This document shows, piece after piece, positions 13,978 through 20,167 of a stretch of DNA of 22,202 nucleotides. A model generated the notes under the pieces. The model had not been told where the DNA came from and did no database searches. It worked only from the letters and a program-made list of their open reading frames with translations. The position numbers were made by a program, and so were the translations under genes. Every line of letters begins with the position of its first letter. Positions within the stretch are counted from its first letter, which is position 1. Source of the stretch: a virus. The stretch is from positions 1 to 22,202 of IMG/VR virus record IMGVR_UViG_3300010354_007201, one strand, 5' to 3'.

Positions 13978-14122
13978 ATGCGGGACCTGTGGACGAATAT
14001 ATACACCAGCCTGCGATTGGATGCAAGGTCGTTGTCCTCATCATCCCCCTTATATTAATCCTCATTCATTTAGATTTTTGCATCTAATTAATTCTATCAA
14101 AAAATTTTTTAAAATTAACTAA
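13961..14122 (+). CDS. Small Cys-rich zinc-binding-like protein
   Basis: A 53-aa protein starting MDLKNKCGTCGRIYTPACDW. Four cysteines (C7, C10, C18, C25) plus H27 and H28 in GRCPHHPP form a likely zinc knuckle in the first 30 residues. The rest is a basic tail (HLINSIKKFFKIN). ATG 13961 overlaps the preceding gene by 17 bp and the stop is 2 bp before the next ATG, the spacing typical of this operon. The conserved-looking CxTCGxxYTPACDWxxGRCPHHPP core argues for a real gene. It may be a small nucleic-acid-binding protein; function unknown. Confidence 0.6.
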   Translation: MDLKNKCGTCGRIYTPACDWMQGRCPHHPPYINPHSFRFLHLINSIKKFFKIN

Positions 14123-14124
14123 CT

Positions 14125-14658
14125 ATGAAAAGAGATTATTCTTCTGGTATCTCAGACTCTATTACTTTCTTCACAGGAGTAGAGATCGAACATACTCCTG
14201 CTCACGGAATGAAAACTCTATTTGTTGTAGGAGAACATGATCCATATGTTATTATGGAACTTGCTCGTGAACACAAGTGTAAACATATCTACTTTGGTGC
14301 TAATCAAAGTTTTCGAACCAGCGGAATCAACGACGTCGAAACTTGGCGTCCTTGGGAAGATATGATTCATGTATGTCTAGATGCTGAAGATGGTTTTTGG
14401 TGCACCTTAGACTTTGATGTACGCGAAACGGAAGGATTGCTGGAGAGCGGTCTTACCGAAAAGCGTAGATTTATTCCGCAGATTAGTGTAAAATTGCCTT
14501 ATATTAATCAACTAGGTTATAACGCTACACTAAAGATCGATGACAAAGATTTTTCAGCAACTAATCCTGGGGTTTGGTGCCATAACCTACAGGACCTTCT
14601 GGGAAGAGATCGCTTCACTGATTGGGATCAATATGGCAAAGATGAGATTATTAAATGA
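14125..14658 (+). CDS. Conserved phage protein adjacent to queD-like gene
   Basis: A 177-aa soluble protein. It contains SITFFTGVEIEHTPAHGM (13-30), LFVVGEHDPYVIMELARE, HIYFGANQSF, CTLDFDVRETEGLLE and FIPQISVKLPYI, a regular beta/alpha pattern like a compact barrel or Rossmann-type fold. I do not recognise a named family, but similar genes seem to sit near queD/queE in marine T4-like phages. It overlaps the queD-like gene by 4 bp (ATGA), which is the strongest clue to a shared pathway. A role in making or tailoring the deazaguanine base is possible but unproven. GVEIEH could hold a metal or acid-base residue. No Shine-Dalgarno is evident. Confidence 0.6.
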   Translation: MKRDYSSGISDSITFFTGVEIEHTPAHGMKTLFVVGEHDPYVIMELAREHKCKHIYFGANQSFRTSGINDVETWRPWEDMIHVCLDAEDGFWCTLDFDVRETEGLLESGLTEKRRFIPQISVKLPYINQLGYNATLKIDDKDFSATNPGVWCHNLQDLLGRDRFTDWDQYGKDEIIK

Positions 14659-15044
14659 TTATTCGCCAAGACGTTCGTCCAAACAAAATGATTTGGGTTA
14701 CTTTTCGCAAAGAAGGTATCCATAAATACCCTGCTGCTCTAACAGAGCCAGCATTAGCTACAGGAGATGAATATGATGTTTCGTTCCTTGGTTATCCTCA
14801 CCGTCATATCTTCCATTTCAGGGTGTGGATCTCTGTTATGCACAATGATAGAGACGTCGAGTTCATCCAATTCAAGCGCTGGCTCGAAAACCTGTACGGT
14901 GGAGGTACTATCTCGTTAGATTATAAAAGTTGTGAGATGATGTCGGACGAATTGTACGAAGTCATCAAAGCAAAGTATCCAGATCGCGAGGTTTGGATTG
15001 AGGTCTCCGAAGACGGAGAAAATGGTTCATTCATCAAATATTAA
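14655..15044 (+). CDS. queD: QueD-like 6-carboxytetrahydropterin synthase family protein
   Basis: A 129-aa protein with the length and order of the T-fold QueD/PTPS family. IHKYPAA (H23) aligns with the first zinc histidine of E. coli QueD (AAHRLPH), PHRHIFHF (H49, H51) with its LHGHSF zinc pair, VEFIQFKRWLENLY with the DFxxLK helix, and VWIEVSEDGENG (E119) with the VKET acid. QueD turns dihydroneopterin triphosphate into 6-carboxytetrahydropterin, the second step to preQ0. The catalytic Cys found four residues before the zinc pair in E. coli QueD is a Leu here (L45), so activity may differ. The start ATG overlaps the previous stop. folE and queE in the same operon support the assignment. It could be a non-canonical PTPS member. 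Confidence 0.55.
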   Translation: MIIRQDVRPNKMIWVTFRKEGIHKYPAALTEPALATGDEYDVSFLGYPHRHIFHFRVWISVMHNDRDVEFIQFKRWLENLYGGGTISLDYKSCEMMSDELYEVIKAKYPDREVWIEVSEDGENGSFIKY

Positions 15045-15055
15045 AGGAAACTAAG

Positions 15056-15301
15056 ATGAAAAACTACAAGGACTACAAATATTTTGAAAACCGTCCTGAT
15101 GTCGTTAAAGTGTGGGATGACCTTGAGGCCTACCACGATTGGTGCAGGTTTGAACTCTGCGATTTTAATCCTGCTGATCTATATCGCAAAGACAGCAAAA
15201 ATTATCAATCTTACTTAGCAAGTAAGCGTGGTAGAAGATCAAACCAGGGTAACAGACCAAGGTTTGAAAAGAGACGCAATGAGCAAAATATTTCTCATTG
15301 A
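15056..15301 (+). CDS. Small hypothetical protein, aromatic and basic
   Basis: An 81-aa protein starting MKNYKDYKYFENRPDVVKVW, preceded by AAAGGAAA 6 bases upstream. The first half is acidic and aromatic (DLEAYHDWCRFELCDFNPADLY). The last 25 residues are strongly basic (SKRGRRSNQGNRPRFEKRRN), as in nucleic-acid-binding tails. It overlaps the glycosyltransferase ATG at 15279 by 23 bp. I do not recognise a family. The good ribosome-binding site and the operon spacing make it a probable gene. Confidence 0.6.
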   Translation: MKNYKDYKYFENRPDVVKVWDDLEAYHDWCRFELCDFNPADLYRKDSKNYQSYLASKRGRRSNQGNRPRFEKRRNEQNISH

Positions 15302-16355
15302 TCTAGAGGCTGTAGAAACAAGGTATACAGGCCAGTGGAAAACCCACTTGCCTGCCTTGTTGCGAAAGAGAGGACATGATGTTCAAGTTATATCTGGCCC
15401 TGAAGATATTCCTAAGGCCACTACTCCTGGCGCCTTTCTTAATTTTGGCGGGACTAATATCTATAAGTCTCGTCAAGTTGAAGAATTTAGTAGGCTTTTT
15501 ACATCCGGATCAGTTAGCCCTGGCGATCATTTTTTGTTTACTGATGCTTGGCACCCTGGCATCATAAACTTAAAATATATGAGTGAATTATTACAGATTC
15601 CTGTAAAGATTCATGCACTGTGGCATGCTGGCAGTTACGATCCTCAAGACTTTCTAGGTAGGCTCATTGGAGATACTCCGTGGGTTAGACTCGCAGAAAA
15701 ATCATTTTTCGCTGCTATAGATCACAATTATTTTGCTACAGAATTTCATATTGAAATGTTCTGTAATAATCTTCTCACCGAAACATTTGACGATACGATC
15801 AAAGAATTTCGAGATGAAGGAAAAATTATAAGGTCCGGTTGGCCAATGGAATATATGACAGATACTCTGTTGATGTACAACAATATGCCTAAACGAAATC
15901 TTATACTCTTTCCGCATCGCATTGCTCCTGAAAAACAACTAGATATTTTCTTAGATTTAAAAGAACATCTTACACAATATGAATTCAAAGTTTGTCAAGA
16001 ATATCCGTTAACTAAAAACGAATATCATAATATGCTAGGTGAGGCTAAACTTGTGTTTAGTGCTAACCTACAAGAAACATTAGGTATTAGTTGGTATGAA
16101 GGTGCATTAGTTGGTACTATTCCTATGGTGCCTAATCGGTTAAGTTATTCAGAAATGTCTTTAGATGAATTCAAATACCCGTCAGAGTGGACTGAAAGTT
16201 TTGAGTCATACAAAATACATAAAAAAGAAATTTGTCATAAGATTATCCAGTACATTGAAAATTATGAAAATTTTTTGCCAGGCCTAAATAAACAAGTAGA
16301 TACATTGACTAAAAACTATTTTAGTTGCGATAATCTATTAAAGATGTTAAAATAA
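15279..16355 (+). CDS. GT-B glycosyltransferase (GT4-like)
   Basis: A 358-aa protein. The N-terminus SKIFLIDLEAVETRYTGQW and a central HALWHAGSYDP fit an acceptor-binding Rossmann half. The second half carries FPHRIAPEKQLDIF (a donor-binding loop with K219) and QETLGISWYEGALVG, where E266 and E274 form the EX7E motif of GT4-type enzymes. It should transfer a sugar from a nucleotide-sugar donor. ATG 15279 is preferred to the in-frame GTG 15228 because MSKIFLIDLE is a natural first strand, although the Shine-Dalgarno is weak. Placement between queD-like and folE raises the possibility that the acceptor is a modified DNA base, as with T4 glucosyltransferases. A surface glycan acceptor is equally possible. 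Confidence 0.75.
   Translation: MSKIFLIDLEAVETRYTGQWKTHLPALLRKRGHDVQVISGPEDIPKATTPGAFLNFGGTNIYKSRQVEEFSRLFTSGSVSPGDHFLFTDAWHPGIINLKYMSELLQIPVKIHALWHAGSYDPQDFLGRLIGDTPWVRLAEKSFFAAIDHNYFATEFHIEMFCNNLLTETFDDTIKEFRDEGKIIRSGWPMEYMTDTLLMYNNMPKRNLILFPHRIAPEKQLDIFLDLKEHLTQYEFKVCQEYPLTKNEYHNMLGEAKLVFSANLQETLGISWYEGALVGTIPMVPNRLSYSEMSLDEFKYPSEWTESFESYKIHKKEICHKIIQYIENYENFLPGLNKQVDTLTKNYFSCDNLLKMLK
16325..16353 (+). promoter_or_regulatory. Weak sigma-70-like promoter before folE
   Basis: TTGCGA (16325-16330) and TAAAAT (16348-16353), 17 bp apart, lie inside the 3' end of the glycosyltransferase gene and would start transcription about 16360, ahead of the FolE GGAG site at 16382. It has four and five matches of six to consensus, so it is only a candidate. 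Confidence 0.3.
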
Positions 16356-16393
16356 AAAAATGCGATCCACCGCTTAAACTCGGAGAACTAAAA

Positions 16394-17233
16394 TTGACAA
16401 ATGAATTCAAACCAGATCCTCTTCTTAATGCAGAGATCGATAAAACTTTTGTAAAAGATACGTATGAGCCACTAGGCAAACCAGTCTACGTTAAAAAAGA
16501 AACCGCGATAGACGCTATGGCGGGAGAAGGTGGTTATAAAGAAGCATATCTAGCAGACGTTATCCGCTTCAAAATGAAACGTGATAACAAACGTTTTTGG
16601 GCTGGAGATAATATTTCAGAATATATCTATGATCATAGAATGAAAGATCAACTAATCGATGAGGCTGCAGAAGCATTTGAAACTGTTCTCGATCGACTGT
16701 TAATTGATCGTGAAAACGATCCTAATAGTAAAGGCACAGCACGTAGGCTTGCCAAAATGTACTTTAATGAAATAATGGCGGGGAGATATGAACCAGCACC
16801 AGACGCAACAGCCTTTCCAAATGATTCAGAGGATCGCTACGAAGGTATGTTAGTTGTTCGTAGCGAATTGCGTAGTATGTGTAGCCATCATCATCAACCT
16901 GTGGTTGGTGTTGCTTATATTGGCCTGTTGGCTGCTGAGAAACTCATTGGGCTCAGTAAGTATACACGTATCGCCCAGTGGTGTGCCAGACGAGGTACTC
17001 TCCAGGAGGAACTTTGTAATGACATTGCTAGGGAAATCGAAAAGGCCACAGGCGCAAAAGACCTAGGTGTATACATTCAGGCCACACACGGTTGCTGTGA
17101 GAATCGTGGTATAATGGCGCACAGCAGTTTAACGCAGACTACAGTGCTTAAAGGTGCGTTTAAAGATGATTCTGGAACAAAGAAAGAATTTTTTGATAAT
17201 ATTAAAATGCAACAAGAATTTGCACCAAGATAA
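16394..17233 (+). CDS. folE: GTP cyclohydrolase I (FolE)
   Basis: A 279-aa enzyme that converts GTP to dihydroneopterin triphosphate and formate, the entry step to pterins and 7-deazaguanines. The core shows SMCSHHHQPVVG (C163 and H166 as zinc ligands), EKLIGLSKYTRIAQWCARRG (the GLSK...RR phosphate-binding region) and YIQATHGCCENRG (third zinc ligand, C234 or C235). All key residues are present. The protein is about 57 residues longer than E. coli FolE (222), the extra being an N-terminal extension. The start is TTG 16394 with GGAG 8 bases before; no in-frame ATG occurs until residue 42. With the QueD-like protein, QueE and DpdA it forms a base-modification set. Confidence 0.93.
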   Translation: MTNEFKPDPLLNAEIDKTFVKDTYEPLGKPVYVKKETAIDAMAGEGGYKEAYLADVIRFKMKRDNKRFWAGDNISEYIYDHRMKDQLIDEAAEAFETVLDRLLIDRENDPNSKGTARRLAKMYFNEIMAGRYEPAPDATAFPNDSEDRYEGMLVVRSELRSMCSHHHQPVVGVAYIGLLAAEKLIGLSKYTRIAQWCARRGTLQEELCNDIAREIEKATGAKDLGVYIQATHGCCENRGIMAHSSLTQTTVLKGAFKDDSGTKKEFFDNIKMQQEFAPR

Positions 17234-17245
17234 TGGAGATTAGAA

Positions 17246-17446
17246 ATGCAAATTAAAGTACAAGAAAATGATGACAATTTTGGCAAATGTGGTTGCGGAC
17301 GGTCGCCAACCGGAAAATGCATTGGATGGCATTCATTGCCCGAAGAGGAATACAGAGAAAAATTGGCAGTATGGGAATTAGAAGACTATAAACGTAGATC
17401 TCAAGAAATCTGGAATGATAGTTGTACAAGCGGAAGATCTAAATGA
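17246..17446 (+). CDS. CDGSH-like iron-sulfur or zinc mini-protein
   Basis: A 66-aa protein with KCGCGRSPTGKCIGWH at residues 14-29. The ligands C15, C17, C25 and H29 give a three-Cys one-His pattern, CxCx7CxxxH. CDGSH iron-sulfur proteins use CxCx8CxxxH, so it is one residue shorter, and the CDGSH string is replaced by CIGWH. A [2Fe-2S] cluster or zinc is plausible. A helical tail follows (LPEEEYREKLAVWELEDYKRRSQE). The start has GGAG 8 bases upstream and the stop overlaps the next ATG by 4 bp. Function unknown. Confidence 0.6.
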   Translation: MQIKVQENDDNFGKCGCGRSPTGKCIGWHSLPEEEYREKLAVWELEDYKRRSQEIWNDSCTSGRSK

Positions 17447-17862
17447 TAAAAGAATTACGTGATGATTTAATGGTACAACAACAGATTTCTAATTCTTGGG
17501 AGCACATGGTCGGCGTAATAATGCTGAATCAAACAGGAAGGAAAATTGTAAAATCTACACTACCGGAATTTTTATATTGGTTTCCAACTCCTCAAGTTTT
17601 AATTAATGCTGACCAGGAGTTTGTCAAAAGTATTATAGAACCGTTAGGTATGGTTAATGTTAGATATCAACGATTAATTAAAATGAGTCAAGATTATTTG
17701 ACTTGGGACGGTAATGATGCTACAATGTTATATGGCATTGGCAAATACGGTTCAGATAGTTATGAAATCTTTTTCAAACAGAACTATACCGTCGAGCCTA
17801 CGGATAAAGAATTGAAACGATACCTCTCAGAGGAGATTTTTAATGTTGCTGAAACTGCTTGA
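17443..17862 (+). CDS. MBD4-like HhH-GPD DNA glycosylase
   Basis: A 139-aa protein resembling the catalytic domain of human MBD4 (a thymine/uracil DNA glycosylase). VGVIMLNQTGRKI (23-35), ADQEFVKSIIEPLGM (56-70) and QRLIKMSQDYL (76-86) follow its helices. The hairpin-helix-hairpin LYGIGKYGSDSYEIF (96-110) matches MBD4 LHGIGKYGNDSYRIF, and VEPTDKELKRY gives D121 in the place of the catalytic Asp. It would cleave the glycosidic bond of a damaged, mismatched or modified base. It is short and single-domain, without an Fe-S cluster. ATG 17443 overlaps the previous gene by 4 bp. The target in this phage is unknown. Confidence 0.8.
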   Translation: MIKELRDDLMVQQQISNSWEHMVGVIMLNQTGRKIVKSTLPEFLYWFPTPQVLINADQEFVKSIIEPLGMVNVRYQRLIKMSQDYLTWDGNDATMLYGIGKYGSDSYEIFFKQNYTVEPTDKELKRYLSEEIFNVAETA

Positions 17863-18313
17863 ACGACTAGGCCGTAAGCGTATTATTATGGATAGGGCTA
17901 GCGACGAGCCTTATCTAGAGCGTTATTATCTTTTTTTAAAAGAAAGAAATCGTTTTCCTTTCAATATTTTTTTACATAAATTCCTCAAAGGAGATCCAGA
18001 CGATGTTCATGATCATCCGTGGCCTTACGCAACTCTTATCCTTAAAGGCGGTTATTATGAGTGGGTACCAGAGTTTAACTCCCTTGGAGAAAAGATTGCT
18101 GAAATTAGAAAGTGGCGTGGTCCTGGCCATTTCCGTATATGTAAGCCTACTTCTTATCATCGTATCGAGTTAAAACCCGGAGTGACAGCTTGGACATTGT
18201 TTATGCCAGGGCCGCATAAACGAGAATGGGGATTTTTGGTTAACAACAAGTGGGTACAACATGAACAGTATCTTAAGGAGAGATATGAACAAGCTCGTAA
18301 TCAACCAGCATGA
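17843..18313 (+). CDS. Cupin-fold protein
   Basis: A 156-aa protein with cupin motif 1 in DDVHDHPWPYATLILKGGY (H56 and H58 as metal ligands), then a glycine turn and motif 2 in CKPTSYHRIEL with another His. The compact beta-barrel would bind a metal (Fe, Mn or Zn) and may act as a dioxygenase, isomerase or small-molecule sensor. AGAGGAG before ATG 17843 gives a strong ribosome-binding site, even though the start lies 20 bp inside the glycosylase gene. The 3' end overlaps the phosphoribosyltransferase gene by 29 bp. Proteins with HDHPWPYATLIL seem common in phages and lack a known substrate. Confidence 0.7.
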   Translation: MLLKLLERLGRKRIIMDRASDEPYLERYYLFLKERNRFPFNIFLHKFLKGDPDDVHDHPWPYATLILKGGYYEWVPEFNSLGEKIAEIRKWRGPGHFRICKPTSYHRIELKPGVTAWTLFMPGPHKREWGFLVNNKWVQHEQYLKERYEQARNQPA

Positions 18314-18872
18314 ATTGCATGGATTAGTGGGAAAAATTTGTAGAGATATTCTAATCAGCAATTGGCGACCGGATTATATTGTGGGAATCACTCGTGGAGG
18401 GTTGATTCCTGCTGTTATGATTAGTCAATATCTTAACATTCCTATGTATGCTTTAGGTGTTAGTCTTCGAGACGGAGAAGGAGGAGAAAGTAATCTATGG
18501 ATGGCTGAAGATGCACTAGGTCCTCATTCCAGAGATCGATTTGTAGAAAATCCGGTAGATGTAGCAGGTGTGCTAGAAGCCGCTGTTGATCTATTAGAAC
18601 AAGGTGACACTTATAAAAATATTCTCATTGTAGATGATATCAACGACACAGGTGCTACATTCAATTGGATTATGAAAGATTGGCCCAGTGGTTGCTTTCC
18701 GGAAGATCCTGCCTGGGATGAAGTTTGGAATAATAATGTCAAGTTTGCCGTGTTAGTCGACAATCTCGCTAGCAAATGCGATGTAAAAATGGACTTTGTT
18801 GGCAGAGAAATCAATAAAGCAGAAAATGACGTTTGGGTAGACTTTCCCTGGGAAGATTGGTGGGCTAAATGA
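18285..18872 (+). CDS. Phosphoribosyltransferase (type I PRTase fold)
   Basis: A 195-aa protein with the PRPP-binding signature NILIVDDINDTGATF (112-126) and the early VGITRGGLIPAVMIS loop (33-47) typical of purine phosphoribosyltransferases of the XGPRT/HGPRT group. It would join a base to PRPP to form a nucleotide in the cytoplasm. ATG 18285 is preferred to ATG 18261 because AAGGAG ends 4 bases before it. The C-terminus FVGREINKAENDVWVDFPWEDWW is typical of bacterial xanthine or guanine PRTases. Its place between base-modification genes might mean salvage of guanine, or of a deazaguanine base, but no base-specific residue can be read with certainty. Confidence 0.85.
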   Translation: MNKLVINQHELHGLVGKICRDILISNWRPDYIVGITRGGLIPAVMISQYLNIPMYALGVSLRDGEGGESNLWMAEDALGPHSRDRFVENPVDVAGVLEAAVDLLEQGDTYKNILIVDDINDTGATFNWIMKDWPSGCFPEDPAWDEVWNNNVKFAVLVDNLASKCDVKMDFVGREINKAENDVWVDFPWEDWWAK

Positions 18873-18988
18873 CTAAATTAAGAATAGCAATAGCTCGTTG
18901 GATTTTGGGAAAACATTGTACCTGTTACCAAACTGGTTATCATAAATTATGCGATTTTAGAAAAAGGATTAAAAATGATCGACGCTAA
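18869..18988 (+). CDS. Very small Cys/His protein
   Basis: A 39-aa frame, MTKLRIAIARWILGKHCTCY then QTGYHKLCDFRKRIKNDRR. It carries C17, C19, H25 and C28, a possible zinc or metal knuckle, flanked by basic residues. Its ATG overlaps the previous stop as ATGA and its end overlaps the next gene by 14 bp, the same style as confirmed neighbours. Size makes it easy to miss, and it could be chance. Confidence 0.45.
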   Translation: MTKLRIAIARWILGKHCTCYQTGYHKLCDFRKRIKNDRR

Positions 18989-19205
18989 AGTAAAAATCCA
19001 TTGTACTGATAATGGCAAGGATGTCGATGCTCACGTTCTTAATTATAAGCCTAAGGCATTTTTAGAAGTTGCTTTTCAAACCGTTAAACTTAGAATGGTA
19101 TACAAAGAAAATACTCGTGTATTTTTTGGCAATCTGATGGGCAGAGAATTTGTAATCAAAGAAGATTCTCTACCCCAGGAACATCGCAAGGAATATCAAA
19201 GATGA
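18975..19205 (+). CDS. Small hypothetical protein
   Basis: A 76-aa protein, MIDAKVKIHCTDNGKDVDAH to LPQEHRKEYQR, with a strong AAAAGG site before ATG 18975. It is predicted to be mostly beta strand (AFLEVAFQTVKLRMVY, TRVFFGNLMGREFVI), perhaps a small beta-barrel. It overlaps the tiny Cys/His frame by 14 bp and the HIT gene by 4 bp (ATGA). I do not recognise a family; similar phage proteins with PKAFLxVxxQTVKL seem to exist. Function unknown. Confidence 0.6.
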   Translation: MIDAKVKIHCTDNGKDVDAHVLNYKPKAFLEVAFQTVKLRMVYKENTRVFFGNLMGREFVIKEDSLPQEHRKEYQR

Positions 19206-19600
19206 AAATAAATGATACTGGCAAGGTGATGTTAGGGCAACCGATGTTCATAGAAGACTCGAAAGCACCTTGGACGGAATTAGTCGAAGAAGATTATCAT
19301 ATTAAAGTATTTGAAGACAAATATCCAGTGACGCCGGGGCATTTATTATTTGTGCCTAAATATAATACAGTTGCCGTTCTAATGGATTGTTTTGAAGCCG
19401 CTGTTGAAGACGGAATAAAAAGAGTACACGAAGGTGAATGGGATGGTTTCAATGTAGGATTTAACTATGGGCCAGCTGCTGGTCAGACCGTAGAATGGCC
19501 GCACGTTCATCTTATACCTAGACGTACAGGAGACATGGATGATCCCACTGGCGGTGTTCGTCACGTAATTCCAGAAAGAGGAAATTATCGTAAATGGTAA
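19202..19600 (+). CDS. HIT-family nucleotide hydrolase/transferase
   Basis: A 132-aa protein with the HIT signature GQTVEWPHVHLIPRRTGD (94-111). The central and last histidines of the HxHxH triad, H101 (nucleophile) and H103, are present, while the first is W99. TPGHLLFVPK (44-53) is the usual upstream strand. HIT proteins hydrolyse dinucleoside polyphosphates or nucleoside phosphoramidates. The Trp-Pro variant and the GGVRHVIPERGNYRKW tail seem frequent in phage members. It overlaps both neighbours, by 4 bp upstream and 7 bp downstream. Nucleotide clean-up or salvage is likely; the precise substrate is open. Confidence 0.85.
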   Translation: MKINDTGKVMLGQPMFIEDSKAPWTELVEEDYHIKVFEDKYPVTPGHLLFVPKYNTVAVLMDCFEAAVEDGIKRVHEGEWDGFNVGFNYGPAAGQTVEWPHVHLIPRRTGDMDDPTGGVRHVIPERGNYRKW

Positions 19601-19788
19601 GAATTACTGTTCCTTGGCAAAATCAAAGTAATTCTTGGTGGAATGAAACCTGTGCCGGAATAATAGAACATTTTGGATTACCCGGTGGTAAGTATGTAAC
19701 CGAAATCAGTGCAGAATGTATGCATTTTGATTTTAACGATGAAAAAGATGCTCTTTTATGCAAGATAATGATCAGCGATCAAATATAA
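19594..19788 (+). CDS. Small conserved phage protein with WNETCA motif
   Basis: A 64-aa protein, MVRITVPWQNQSNSWWNETC then AGIIEHFGLPGGKYVTEIS, ending FDFNDEKDALLCKIMISDQI. The WNETCAxxIExFGLPG...DEKDALLCKI outline seems conserved in phages, where it is encoded near nucleotide-metabolism genes. It appears a single compact alpha/beta domain. ATG 19594 overlaps the HIT stop by 7 bp. It overlaps the following membrane-protein frame by 31 bp. Function unknown. Confidence 0.6.
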   Translation: MVRITVPWQNQSNSWWNETCAGIIEHFGLPGGKYVTEISAECMHFDFNDEKDALLCKIMISDQI

Positions 19789-20000
19789 CAAAAGATAAAT
19801 GGCTATTAATATTAGTCATAATAATTGTTATTTTTTTATTGTTTTCTAATTTTGGAGAACAACGCGGTCGTATTTACGATTGTGGTATGGCAGAATGGCA
19901 TCCAGACATTCCATTAAAAGTAAAAGAGGAATGCAGAAAGAAAGCATTAGAACAATGGAAAAAAGATCAGGAAGTAATTCAAAAAAAGCAGATAATATGA
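19758..20000 (+). CDS. Single-pass membrane protein with cytosolic or periplasmic helix
   Basis: An 80-aa protein with one clear transmembrane helix at about 15-32 (WLLILVIIIVIFLLFSNF). A conserved-looking tail follows, YDCGMAEWHPDIPLKVKEEC, and an amphipathic Lys-rich end (ALEQWKKDQEVIQKKQ). The first 14 residues are hydrophilic. It overlaps the previous gene by 31 bp, an unusually long overlap, and the next by 4 bp. No Shine-Dalgarno is clear. A spanin-like or host-membrane-altering role is conceivable, but I see no lipobox or lysis gene nearby. Confidence 0.6.
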   Translation: MQDNDQRSNITKDKWLLILVIIIVIFLLFSNFGEQRGRIYDCGMAEWHPDIPLKVKEECRKKALEQWKKDQEVIQKKQII

Positions 20001-20161
20001 AATCGTGGACTTTACAAATTGAAGAAGATCCAGAAACTGGAGATGGTATTCTAACATTTCCTCCTGACTTACTAGAAGAAGCAGGATGGAAAGAAGGCGA
20101 TACTCTAGAATGGGTTGATTTAAATAATGGCTCTTGGCAATTAAAGAAAAAGAATGTATAA
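19997..20161 (+). CDS. AbrB/MazE-like swapped-hairpin protein
   Basis: A 54-aa protein starting MKSWTLQIEEDPETGDGILTF. The core ILTFPPDLLEEAGWKEGDTL then EWVDLNNGSWQLKKK has the strand-helix-strand outline (FPxDLLExxGWKxGDxL) of SpoVT/AbrB and MazE-type DNA-binding antitoxins. ATG 19997 is chosen because it lies in the ATGA overlap with the previous gene and is followed directly by the domain, whereas an upstream in-frame ATG at 19880 adds sequence unlike any domain. No toxin gene is adjacent, so it may be a regulator. The sigma-70-type promoter for queE overlaps its end. Confidence 0.65.
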   Translation: MKSWTLQIEEDPETGDGILTFPPDLLEEAGWKEGDTLEWVDLNNGSWQLKKKNV

Positions 20162-20162
20162 T
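20134..20162 (+). promoter_or_regulatory. Sigma-70-type promoter at the queE start
   Basis: TTGGCA (20134-20139) and TATAAT (20157-20162) are separated by exactly 17 bp. Transcription would start about 20168-20170, at the queE ATG (20168). queE has no recognisable Shine-Dalgarno, so the transcript may be leaderless. Confidence 0.5.
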
Positions 20163-20167
20163 AAATT

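Noticed and set aside
15228-15278. GTG start for the GT-B glycosyltransferase
   Set aside because: The added 17 residues (VEDQTRVTDQGLKRDA) resemble no domain and lie in the basic tail of the upstream gene; ATG 15279 begins the first beta strand.
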